Positions 1 through 6,919 of a stretch of DNA of 8,025 nt are shown here, piece after piece; the first letter of the stretch is position 1, and each line of letters starts with the position of its first letter. The DNA comes from JAPLKX01 sp035530195 (GTDB taxonomy: Bacteria; Hydrogenedentota; Hydrogenedentia; Hydrogenedentales; SLHB01): the NCBI GenBank assembly GCA_035530195.1, contig DATKVG010000069.1:1-8025 (forward strand), given 5' to 3'. The translations under genes were made by a program, and so were the position numbers. Below the pieces are notes generated by a model. The model saw nothing but the letters and a program-made list of their open reading frames with translations. It did no database searches and was not told where the DNA came from.

Positions 1-266
1 TCGACGGGCACGTCCAATTCCAAAAATACAACCCATCTTCCTTTGGCATGACAGATTATCAGCGCTTTTCATTTGCCAAGCTGCCGTTTACAACCGACTT
101 CATCGAATTCCTGCGCGCCAATGTCTATGACAATTATCCGCTGTTGAACGTGCCGCCCTGGTGCGGCAATCGCGCCCCAGAGACGCCGTTCGAGCCCCGG
201 TACAGGTATTACCCGAACGACCCGATGTACGCAGACCTCGTATTCAGTGACGTCCCGCCGATCTAA
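1..266 (+). CDS. Prepilin-type (DUF1559-like) protein, C-terminal fragment, truncated by the left edge
   Basis: The frame is open from base 3 to the TAA at 264-266 with no upstream stop, so I read this as the 3' end of a longer gene. The ATG at 48 is then an internal Met. The first visible residues, DGHVQFQKY, match the DGHVxFxKY ending of the H-X9-DG prepilin family (DUF1559). These are secreted or surface pseudopilin-like proteins with an N-terminal cleavage/methylation helix, very numerous in planctomycetes and relatives. Here about 75 residues follow the DGHV motif. They are rich in Tyr, Pro and Phe and contain one Cys (in PPWCGN), which is a longer tail than the motif usually has. The N-terminal pilin helix lies outside the window, so the family call rests on the motif alone. 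The next gene starts 36 bases downstream on the same strand and may be co-transcribed. Confidence 0.6.
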   Translation, partial: DGHVQFQKYNPSSFGMTDYQRFSFAKLPFTTDFIEFLRANVYDNYPLLNVPPWCGNRAPETPFEPRYRYYPNDPMYADLVFSDVPPI

Positions 267-302
267 CAGGTCCGGGCGCCAGATTAAAAAGGAGAGGCCC
301 CT

Positions 303-1004
303 ATGGAATGCTCAGTCTGCGATCTGCGGGGGGCGGTCCAGGCTTGCAGCTATTGTCATGCCCAGATTTGCGAAGTGTGCGGCATCAACTGCCGCCGGTG
401 CGGCAAGCCTGTGTGTCCCACCCATGTTTATAAGACCCACAGCGGCAAGATGCTCTGCCTCGACTGCCAGGAAGAGCGCAAGGCCAAACGCGCCCACCTC
501 AGGGCCAGGGCTGAACGCGCCGAAGCGGCCGACTTCGAGGAGACGCCGAGGGCTGACAGTCACGACTCCGGCCTCTCCGAAGACGAAGCCCTCATCGGCA
601 GCGTTCGAAAGCCCCCGCCGCCGTGGAAACTCAGCCTGTATGCTGGTGTGGTAGGGCTTGTGGCCGTGCTGGTGCTGCTCGTGGCTCCGGGCCTACGACA
701 AGTGCCCATGCCCGGCGGAATCGTCCTGCCGACACCCTACTTCCTGCTGGTGATTCCGGGAGCCGCCCTGGTTTGGGGGCTGATCGGACTCCTCAACGAA
801 GAATACAAAGAAGATACCGCCCGTTGTGTGGCCGGTTTGGTCCTGGCTGTAGCCAGCATCCTTCTGATGGTCGTGGCCGTAGCGACCGACCCCAGCAGAA
901 AAGCGGCCCAGGAAGCCGCCGACGCACAGACGGGCCGCATCAAAATGACGCCCCAGCAACTTAACAACTGGAGAAACGAAAAACTGGAGCGGTTCCGCCA
1001 GTGA
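303..1004 (+). CDS. Cys-rich zinc-finger-like membrane protein of unknown function
   Basis: The protein has 233 residues and starts at an ATG preceded by GGAGAG six bases upstream. Residues 3-55 hold eleven Cys and two His in pairs: C3/C6, C15/C18, C23/C26, C30/C33, C38 with H41 and H46, and C52/C55. This spacing resembles B-box or zinc-ribbon modules and could bind two or three zinc ions. A charged Arg/Ala/Glu-rich linker follows (about 57-107). Then come three hydrophobic segments likely to cross the membrane, at about 110-130, 142-164 and 173-194. The tail (195-233) is polar and charged. The layout suggests a cytoplasmic metal-binding head, although orientation is not proven. I do not recognise a characterised family. 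The gene lies 36 bases after the prepilin fragment and 199 bases before the exported TPR-like protein, so it could be in an operon with the former. Confidence 0.8.
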   Translation: MECSVCDLRGAVQACSYCHAQICEVCGINCRRCGKPVCPTHVYKTHSGKMLCLDCQEERKAKRAHLRARAERAEAADFEETPRADSHDSGLSEDEALIGSVRKPPPPWKLSLYAGVVGLVAVLVLLVAPGLRQVPMPGGIVLPTPYFLLVIPGAALVWGLIGLLNEEYKEDTARCVAGLVLAVASILLMVVAVATDPSRKAAQEAADAQTGRIKMTPQQLNNWRNEKLERFRQ

Positions 1005-1115
1005 TCTCCGGGCGCGGGCTGATTAACCCCGCAGAACGGCCGCAGCCTCCCGCCAAAGTGCTCTAACCGTTTGGCAGAATTCAAGTTCCTCCGAATCAGC
1101 ACCGCGCATCCCCTG

Positions 1116-1144
1116 TTGTTTTGTGTGGAAAAAGGTGTTATCGT
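1116..1144 (+). promoter_or_regulatory. Possible sigma70-type promoter upstream of the exported protein gene
   Basis: The 199-base gap between the two + strand genes contains TTGTTT (1116-1121) and TATCGT (1139-1144), separated by exactly 17 bases. The match to consensus is only 3/6 and 4/6, so this is a weak candidate. It lies about 60 bases before the chosen ATG at 1204. The rest of the gap shows only a 5-bp GC stem (GCGGG 1014-1018, CCCGC 1028-1032, 9-base loop) with no T-run after it, so I do not call a terminator there. Confidence 0.22.
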
Positions 1145-1203
1145 ATCGTGTGTGCGGCAGCCGTGTTTTACCTGCCGGAACAAGCGAAATACGAGGTCAA
1201 GTT

Positions 1204-2823
1204 ATGACGCATGCAAGACGGCAAGTGAGTGTTCTTGTTTTGATTTTGGCCTTGTTGACCGCGCTGCCGGCCGCCGCATGGGGGTCCGCCGCACAGCGCG
1301 CTATTACGGCAACGGCTATCCAAGTCGTCAGAAGGACATACTCCGACGCATTCAGAAGCGTCGAGCACAACTATGAAGAAGATGCCCTGTTCGGCGCCAC
1401 TGCCGGCTACGACTTCCTTAATGGCGGCAGGCCGTTCCGCACATATACCGAAGCCCTCGCCGCCGTTGATAACGAACTCAGGCTCCTGCGAGACGTTCGA
1501 AACTATGGGATGGGCAGCTATTTCGCGTACCGAATGGGAATGCTCTCCGCGCTGGTGGCCGATATCGTGCTGCCGTTCGGTCTGGAAGGAGACGCGGAAA
1601 ACCCCCAGCTGAAAAATCAAATCGAGGCGGACATAAACCGGCGTGTCGAGCAGTTCACCTTCACACCTTCCACCAAGACGCTCAATTATGTTCACCGGGC
1701 CCGCGACTACTTCGATTCCCGCAGGTCCTTCTACGAACAGAACAAGCAGATGATCAGCGACGACTACCGCCGCGGAATTGGAGCCAAAGGCTTGATGGCG
1801 GAAGGCGCACAGGCCTTTTTCAGCAAGAGCATCGAAACGGTCGCCGACGTCTGGCATACGGTCCTATACATGCCCGGCGACGGCGGCATGACCTCGCCCG
1901 CTGCCAACACCGTGGCCTGGTACTTTGTCGACGAAGTCCGCTACCTGCTCCATCAAAAACACAACTTCTACCAGAGCACCCTTATTTATAAGAACTTCGA
2001 CAAGATCAACCCCGGCCTCGCGGATGCCGTCGAGAAAATGGGTGATCTCTTCTACGCATTCAACACCACCGACGCCCAGACCCGCGCCGTCGAAGAGTGG
2101 AAAAAAGCATACGAAAGTGCCGGCGCCGAACGGCGCCGCATCGGTAAAAAGCTGGCCGAATACTTCATCAAAGTCGGCGAGAAATACCTGGCACGGGCCA
2201 AGGAAGATGATGATTTGCCCAACGCCCTCGAGGCATTCACCACGGCCCTCGAGTTCGACCAAGCCAACGATCTTGCCGCGTCCCGCATCAACGAAACCAA
2301 CACCGCCATCACGGCGCGCCAGGAACGGCGCACCATGAACGTCAACATGATCGCCGCCGCCGAAAAAGTCATGACACAGGCCGAGGCCAGCAACGTGGCC
2401 GGCGACTATGCCAACGCCATCGCAACCTACAAGCAGGCCCAGTCGCTGTTCGATGCCGTTGATACCGAATTCGCCGACCAGGCCACCGCCGCCGCCGAAA
2501 GCGCCAAGATGATCCAGAAAAACATCACCGATATCATCAACAAAGTACTCGAGGCCGCTACAGCCGCTATCGATGAGGGTGACAAAGAACGCACCAGCCG
2601 ACGCTACGCCGAGGCCATCAAATGCTACGAGCGCGTCCCGCAGATCCTCAATGTCATCACCGCCGACGAAACCACCACGCAGGGTAAAGACAAGCTCGAC
2701 CTCATACGCATGGCCGAATCGAATATCGGGTTGGCCCGCGAGGCCGAGCGCCGCGCTGCCGCCCCCGAAAAAACGCCTCAGGGAAAAGCAGCCACAGGAG
2801 CCGCACCCAAAGCAAAAAGTTAA
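1204..2823 (+). CDS. Exported protein: phospholipase C / S1-P1 nuclease-like N-terminal region (degenerate) plus TPR-like helical C-terminus
   Basis: I chose the ATG at 1204 because GAGG sits 7 bases upstream and a clear signal peptide follows: basic MTHARR, a Leu/Val core, and ALPAAA with cleavage predicted after A25. A GTG at 1123 would add 27 residues ahead of it. The mature protein would begin W26-G27, as in zinc phospholipase C and S1/P1 nucleases, where the N-terminal Trp binds zinc. The WGxxGH pattern appears as WGSAAQ, with Q31 in place of His. Residues 108-126 (AYRMGMLSALVADIVLPFG) resemble the family's HxxxDxxxPxH helix, with D120 and P124 kept but A116 and G126 in place of His. An H164-x3-D168 pair and a TVADVW helix (W217) could be further remnants. 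From about residue 317 the protein is helical and TPR-like, with repeats near 317-350, 393-419 and 452-485. The tail is Ala/Lys-rich. Export is well supported. The fold is an inference, and the sequence argues against normal zinc catalysis. Confidence 0.8.
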   Translation: MTHARRQVSVLVLILALLTALPAAAWGSAAQRAITATAIQVVRRTYSDAFRSVEHNYEEDALFGATAGYDFLNGGRPFRTYTEALAAVDNELRLLRDVRNYGMGSYFAYRMGMLSALVADIVLPFGLEGDAENPQLKNQIEADINRRVEQFTFTPSTKTLNYVHRARDYFDSRRSFYEQNKQMISDDYRRGIGAKGLMAEGAQAFFSKSIETVADVWHTVLYMPGDGGMTSPAANTVAWYFVDEVRYLLHQKHNFYQSTLIYKNFDKINPGLADAVEKMGDLFYAFNTTDAQTRAVEEWKKAYESAGAERRRIGKKLAEYFIKVGEKYLARAKEDDDLPNALEAFTTALEFDQANDLAASRINETNTAITARQERRTMNVNMIAAAEKVMTQAEASNVAGDYANAIATYKQAQSLFDAVDTEFADQATAAAESAKMIQKNITDIINKVLEAATAAIDEGDKERTSRRYAEAIKCYERVPQILNVITADETTTQGKDKLDLIRMAESNIGLAREAERRAAAPEKTPQGKAATGAAPKAKS

Positions 2824-2882
2824 GCCCGCGCCGACCGCCGCGCTGCGGGTTGCCGAGACTCGTTCAGGCAAATTCAACAAAA

Positions 2883-2917
2883 AACGCCCCGAACCCTCTG
2901 CAGGGTCTCGGGGCGTT
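2883..2917. terminator. Strong intrinsic terminator between convergent genes
   Basis: The arms AACGCCCCGA-ACCCT (2883-2897) and AGGGT-C-TCGGGGCGTT (2902-2917) pair over 15 bp, with a single bulged C at 2907 and a CTGC loop. Six A residues at 2879-2884 give a T6 run for transcripts on the - strand, which arrive 15 bases after the acyl-CoA synthetase stop codon, so this is a good rho-independent terminator for that gene. On the + strand the hairpin lies about 60 bases after the exported-protein stop and is followed only by TTCAATT, so termination in that direction should be weaker. The position between two converging genes suggests use from both sides. Confidence 0.85.
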
Positions 2918-2932
2918 CAATTAAGGGTGGGG

Positions 2933-4459
2933 TTATTTCTTCTTCGCAATATCAGCGAACTGTTCCGCCACGACATTCTTCTTGATCTTGCCCGTGGCCG
3001 TTTTTGGAATATCATCCAGAAAACGGACATACTGCGGGCACTTGTATGGCGCCAACCGTTCTTTACAGAACTCCATCACGTCTTTTTCGGTGAGCGTTGC
3101 CTCGTTCTTTGGTTTTATTACGGCAAATACTTCCTGGCCCCAACGGGCCTCTTCCACGCCAACCACGCACACCTCTTCAACGCCGGGCATCTTTGAAAGC
3201 ACGCTCTCGATCTGAGCCGGATAGATGTTCTGGCCACCGCGGATGATCATATCCTTGAGGCGTCCCACGATGTACAGGTAGCCGTACTCGTCAAGCCGGC
3301 CAAGGTCGCCCGTGTACAGCCAACCGTCTTTGAGCACTTCCGCCGTCGCTTCCGGGTTTTTGTAGTAACACTTCATGACGGCCGGGCCGGAAACCAGGAT
3401 CTCGCCCACCTCTCCGGGCGGCACATCCGTATCGTTCTTATCCACAATCCGGATTCCCGTGTATCGCAGGGCCGGCCCCACCGAATTCCACTTGATTGGA
3501 TGCGAGAAATTGGCCACGGCGCTGGCGCACGTCGCCTCACTCAACCCGTAGCCCATGATGAGCGGCCGTTTCAACACGCGCTGCGTCGCCTCGTACGTCT
3601 CCTCCGGCATGGGTGCCGCGCCCGAAACAAAAACCCGTATGCTGCTCAGGTCGTATTCACTTGCCCGCGGAAGGCTGCACAGAACGTTATAAATCGTCGG
3701 CACGGCGCTCATGAGGTTGATTCTGTACTTCTCAATCATGGGCAAAATCGCCATGATGTTGAACCGGCCCATCAAGAACACGTCGCCCCCGGCCATCCAC
3801 GGCGTCAGCAGCGTCACCACCTGCGCGTTCACATGAAAAACAGGCAGAATGCACATGAACCGGTCCTGATCCGTTACGTTGTTCGAGTCAAGCACCATCC
3901 GCGCGTTCCACACGTAGTTCTTATGCGTCAGCACGACGCCCTTGGGCATGCCCGTCGTGCCCGACGTGTAAATCAGGGCCGCGTCACTCTCTTCGGTGGC
4001 GACAATAGGCGGGACCTCTTCTACAGGTTCCAGCAAGGCTGAAAACGGGTCCGCCCCATCGCACGGCTGGTCGCCCAGCACAAATACATGCTTGATCTTC
4101 GGCAACGCCGATTTGACCATCGGCAACAGCGGCGCCAGCTCCGGTATGGTTATCAGCGTGGTGGCGTCCGCGTTGTTCGCAATATAGGCGATTTCATCCG
4201 GTTTCAGCGTCGGGTTTACCGGCACGATGACGGCCCCGATCCGCCCCGCACCAAAAAACAAGTACAAAAACTCCACACAATTCCCCATCAGCAGGACTAT
4301 CTTCTCCTCGTTCCCCACACCCCGCTTCGCAAGGTTCACCGCCACCCGGGCCGAAACCTCGTGCAAGTGCCGGTAACTGTACTCGTGCTCCTCGAAATGA
4401 AGGTACGTCTTGTCTCCGAGCGCGTTGGCTTGTTGTTCGACCAATTCGGTAATCGTCAT
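2933..4459 (-). CDS. AMP-forming acyl-CoA synthetase (fatty-acid-CoA ligase family)
   Basis: This enzyme would activate a carboxylic acid, probably a fatty acid, with ATP to an acyl-adenylate and then a CoA thioester in the cytoplasm. All core motifs of the ANL adenylate-forming superfamily are present in order. They are the P-loop-like YTSGTTGMPKG (164-174), GYGLSEAT (303-310), YTGD (382-385), the hinge and binding stretch GRLKDMIIRGGQNIYP soon after, and the C-terminal PKTATGK (485-491) with the adenylation lysine K491. At 508 residues it is full length with no obvious lesion. No signal peptide or membrane segment is seen. AGGAG lies 9 bases before the ATG. The gene follows the GspF gene after 159 bases and is last before the terminator. 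Substrate chain length cannot be read from the sequence; a medium- or long-chain fatty acid, or another aromatic or organic acid, remains possible. Confidence 0.93.
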   Translation of the reverse strand: MTITELVEQQANALGDKTYLHFEEHEYSYRHLHEVSARVAVNLAKRGVGNEEKIVLLMGNCVEFLYLFFGAGRIGAVIVPVNPTLKPDEIAYIANNADATTLITIPELAPLLPMVKSALPKIKHVFVLGDQPCDGADPFSALLEPVEEVPPIVATEESDAALIYTSGTTGMPKGVVLTHKNYVWNARMVLDSNNVTDQDRFMCILPVFHVNAQVVTLLTPWMAGGDVFLMGRFNIMAILPMIEKYRINLMSAVPTIYNVLCSLPRASEYDLSSIRVFVSGAAPMPEETYEATQRVLKRPLIMGYGLSEATCASAVANFSHPIKWNSVGPALRYTGIRIVDKNDTDVPPGEVGEILVSGPAVMKCYYKNPEATAEVLKDGWLYTGDLGRLDEYGYLYIVGRLKDMIIRGGQNIYPAQIESVLSKMPGVEEVCVVGVEEARWGQEVFAVIKPKNEATLTEKDVMEFCKERLAPYKCPQYVRFLDDIPKTATGKIKKNVVAEQFADIAKKK

Positions 4460-4568
4460 GACATGGATCTCCTGTTATGGCGTTCCCGAGCCTTGCCAAA
4501 AGACACCACCGCGCTTTTCAGCGAAGAACGTCAGGCGCACCGCTCTCTTCAACGCTGGTGCAATAGAA

Positions 4569-4597
4569 GCGAGGGCCGCTCAACCGAACAGCCCCGC
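4569..4597 (-). terminator. Possible weak terminator or hairpin after the GspF gene
   Basis: Read on the - strand, GCGGGGC pairs with GCCC-T-CGC (one bulged base) across a 14-base loop. It begins about 20 bases after the GspF stop codon and is followed by TTCTATT. The stem is GC-rich but short, and the T-run is broken. It could be an inefficient terminator separating the secretion genes from the acyl-CoA synthetase gene, or simply a chance stem. I see no convincing promoter in the remaining gap (4460-4568). Confidence 0.25.
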
Positions 4598-4618
4598 TGT
4601 GGAAGCAGAAAGCCAGGC

Positions 4619-5824
4619 TCAACCGGCGCCCAGCTGGGTGATCATGGACATCATAGGCAGAAACACCGACAACATCAACAAAACTACGATGACGCCAAGG
4701 AATACCGTCAAGATCGGCTGCAGCGCCTCGCCCAGGGTCGCAATGCTGATGTTCACTTCTTCTTCATACGTGTTGGCAATTTGCTCGGCTATGCTGTCCA
4801 GACGGCCCGACTCCTCCCCCGTCACCAGCATGTCCGTCACCACAGGCGGAATTATGGCCGACGCCTCGCGCAACGGCTGTTCCAAACCGCCCCCCCGCTC
4901 GACCGAGTCCCGCATCGCCTGGAGCGTTTGGGCAAACGCCCGGTTATGGATCGCGTTGCGCGTCAGTTCCAGCGTCGACATCATCGAAAGCCCGCTCTTG
5001 AGCAGCAGCGACAATGTCCGCGAAAACTCGACGATCGAGTTCTTGATCAAAATGGGCCCGATGATTGGGATGCTCAGCTTCACCCGGTCCGCCGTGATTC
5101 GGCGAAGCGGGTTTTGGACGTACCACACCTTGTACACGATCACCAGCCCAATCACGATTATGACCGGCAGCCACCAAAACAACGCCACCGCATTCGCCGC
5201 ACCCATGAAAATGCGGGACAGCGTCGGCACCTGCACATCGAATTTCTTAAAGAAATCTTCAAACTGCGGCACAACCACCATCGCAATAAACATCACCACC
5301 CCAAAACACGCAAACACCAGGATGAACGGATAGAACATCGCCCCGCGGACGCGTTTCCGCAGCAACTCGCGCCGCTCCCGGTACTGCACAATTCGCTGAA
5401 GCACCGGCGCCAGCGTGCCGCTCGCCTCGCTCGCCTTGATCAAATTGACGAACACCGTGTCGAAATGCCGCGGGTGCCGCTCGAACGCCTGCCACAACGG
5501 ATTGCCCATCTCAACGTAATCCGTCATGTCGGTGATCAGCGCCCGAACCGACGCCTTCTCGCCGCGCTCCGAGAGCGTCTTGAGCGATCGCAGCAGCGGC
5601 GTACCCGCGTCGATCAGCATGATCAGTTGACGCAAGAACGCCGTGATGTCGGCATTTCGAACCGATCCGGTAGCCGCCGGCCGGGGCCGGATCGATGCGC
5701 TGGTCGAAACCGGTTGTGGTCGTACGACCACGGCATCTTCGGCTGGTTCCATGGCGGCCGGCCGCTGCGCGACGCGGCGCACCCGTTTCATTCCTCCACC
5801 CGGCTTGTCGGCGTTGGTGGCCAT
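4619..5824 (-). CDS. Type II secretion / type IV pilus inner-membrane platform protein, GspF/PilC family
   Basis: GspF/PilC proteins form the inner-membrane platform that connects the assembly ATPase to pseudopilin polymerisation. The family's duplicated cytoplasmic domain is clear. Copy one spans about 60-183 (FLRQLIMLIDAGTPLLRSL, then EASGTL near 133-138). Copy two spans about 263-385 (FSRTLSLLLKSGLSMMSTL, then GEESGRL at 336-342). Membrane segments lie near 164-185, 213-233 and 369-392, as expected. The length of 401 residues is normal. The first 55 residues differ from typical members: in place of the usual N-terminal FxYxAxD-type region there is a basic stretch (KRVRRVAQR) and an Ala/Pro/Val-rich, probably disordered, linker. 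The ATG is preceded by GGAGGAG, with 9 bases between AGGAG and the start. The gene follows the GspK-like gene by 81 bases. I cannot separate a secretion role from a pilus role without the ATPase and the major pilin. Confidence 0.93.
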   Translation of the reverse strand: MATNADKPGGGMKRVRRVAQRPAAMEPAEDAVVVRPQPVSTSASIRPRPAATGSVRNADITAFLRQLIMLIDAGTPLLRSLKTLSERGEKASVRALITDMTDYVEMGNPLWQAFERHPRHFDTVFVNLIKASEASGTLAPVLQRIVQYRERRELLRKRVRGAMFYPFILVFACFGVVMFIAMVVVPQFEDFFKKFDVQVPTLSRIFMGAANAVALFWWLPVIIVIGLVIVYKVWYVQNPLRRITADRVKLSIPIIGPILIKNSIVEFSRTLSLLLKSGLSMMSTLELTRNAIHNRAFAQTLQAMRDSVERGGGLEQPLREASAIIPPVVTDMLVTGEESGRLDSIAEQIANTYEEEVNISIATLGEALQPILTVFLGVIVVLLMLSVFLPMMSMITQLGAG

Positions 5825-5905
5825 ATGATCAATCTCCTCCGTTCGATGGTTGAACGTGCTGCTACAATGCCCTTCGAAAAGGGGCCAATCTCCACTCTCA
5901 AATTG
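5825..5905 (-). other. Spacer between the gspK-like and gspF-like genes with two small hairpins
   Basis: This 81-base gap is the only real spacer inside the secretion cluster. It holds CCCTT-TTCG-AAGGG as read on the - strand (5870-5883) and CGTTC-GATGGTT-GAACG (5840-5856), each with a 5-bp stem. The second lies a few bases ahead of the gspF Shine-Dalgarno site. Neither is followed by a T-run, so they are not terminators. They could stabilise or process the transcript or tune GspF translation, but stems this short also arise by chance. Confidence 0.3.
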
Positions 5906-6910
5906 TCAGGCCGCGGGCGCTTCCCCGGCGTCGGCACGTTCGCTCCAGTACGTAACCTGGGGACCCGCCAGCCGATCGAAAACCACCACGGCTTCCACGT
6001 GGCGCCGGGTCGGCCGAAATTCGGCGTTTCCGGGCCCAACCTCCGCCACCTCCCCTTCGCTCGCTATGCGGAAACAGCGCGATTGAAAAGCCAGCTCTTT
6101 TCCCGGCCCTTCGGCAGACTCCGCGCCCGCGCTTCCGTTAAACATCGAGGGGTCTTTGCCCGCGGCCTCGCACAATTCCTGCAGACCACGGAATGGCCGG
6201 CGGTCCGCCAAAGCCTGGGCCGCCTGCAGCGGAATATCAAGCACTGCCGCAAGCACCTGGGGCGGCGCCGCATTCACGTTGAGATACTCTTCAGCGTTGT
6301 TGTGATCCACAACCGAATGCACCGTCACCAGCTTCGGGTCGATCTTCTTGTACAACCCCGGCGGCACCAGCCCACGCGTCGACAACTCGCTCAAATTCGT
6401 AAACCACGCACGGGTCGCCGGCGAACCCCTCGCAGCCGACAGCGGAAGGCTGCCGCGGATCGTCCGCGCCGCGCTCCCATCCACACCCAGCACCGCCTTC
6501 AACACGCGCGGTGTCGCATGATTGATGTTAATCTTGCCGCTCTCATCGGTGACGGTGAAGGTGGCCCTGCCCCGCAACGATGCGTCTGGCCCAATCCCGG
6601 CCGGCGACGACTTGTCCGCCCTGTACACCGGGTACTGAATCTCAACCGGGCCCGCCAGCACACTCGGCGCCTCACCCGCCGCCAACGCCGCCGCGATCTC
6701 GCCTATCGCCGCTTCCACGCCCCCGCGGGCAAATGCCGCCGCCCGCTGGCCCGCCAACTCCGTTTCCGTCCGCTCCAGATCTATCGAAATGGACCGGACA
6801 AACGCAGCGCCCAGCATCGAAAACAAAAACAAAAGCGCCAACGCCGTTAGCAACGCCACTCCGCGATCGGCATCGCGCGGGCGCGCGCGCCTTGATTGAA
6901 CCAGTTTCAT
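5906..6910 (-). CDS. GspK-like minor pseudopilin of a type II secretion-like system
   Basis: GspK caps the pseudopilus tip together with GspI and GspJ. The N-terminus has a basic leader ending in RG17, then VALLTALALLFLF as the pilin helix. Cleavage after G17 would leave Thr, not Glu, at position +5; the lack of Glu5 is the recognised feature that sets GspK apart from other pseudopilins. The family's helix-hairpin-helix-like motif appears twice: SGKININHATPRVLKAVLGV (124-143) and YLNVNAAPPQVLAAVLDI (209-226). The length of 334 residues fits the family. The C-terminal part (about 270-322) returns to strand-like sequence. The ATG lies 5 bases after AGGAG, and that Shine-Dalgarno site overlaps the TGA of the upstream gene (TGAGGAG), with a 9-base gap between the genes. 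This implies coupled translation with the GspJ-like gene. Confidence 0.88.
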   Translation of the reverse strand: MKLVQSRRARPRDADRGVALLTALALLFLFSMLGAAFVRSISIDLERTETELAGQRAAAFARGGVEAAIGEIAAALAAGEAPSVLAGPVEIQYPVYRADKSSPAGIGPDASLRGRATFTVTDESGKININHATPRVLKAVLGVDGSAARTIRGSLPLSAARGSPATRAWFTNLSELSTRGLVPPGLYKKIDPKLVTVHSVVDHNNAEEYLNVNAAPPQVLAAVLDIPLQAAQALADRRPFRGLQELCEAAGKDPSMFNGSAGAESAEGPGKELAFQSRCFRIASEGEVAEVGPGNAEFRPTRRHVEAVVVFDRLAGPQVTYWSERADAGEAPAA

Positions 6911-6919
6911 GGCGACTCC

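Noticed and set aside
1014..1032. Stem GCGGG/CCCGC after the zinc-finger-like gene as a terminator.
   Set aside because: Only 5 bp with a 9-base loop and no T-run downstream.
1123..1203. GTG start at 1123 adding 27 residues to the exported protein.
   Set aside because: The ATG at 1204 has GAGG at good spacing and begins directly with a canonical signal peptide. The added residues would bury the signal and overlap the possible promoter.
1864..2880. A 338-codon open frame on the - strand opposite the exported protein gene.
   Set aside because: Its Gly/Val/Phe-rich product is the mirror of Ala/Asn/Lys-rich helical coding sequence. The + strand frame has a Shine-Dalgarno site, a signal peptide and repeat structure.
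4457..4465. Minimal ATG-TCA-TGA reading frame overlapping the acyl-CoA synthetase start.
   Set aside because: The first ATG is only 4 bases from AGGAG, whereas the synthetase ATG is 9 bases away. A two-codon frame is easily formed by chance.
4088..6850. A 920-codon open frame on the + strand, longer than any other gene in the window.
   Set aside because: It lies opposite three well-supported - strand genes (acyl-CoA synthetase, GspF-like, GspK-like), all of which are in the same codon register. Their scarcity of TTA, CTA and TCA codons keeps the opposite strand free of stops. The product is full of Arg, His, Gln and Pro, has no recognisable domain, and shows no convincing start site.
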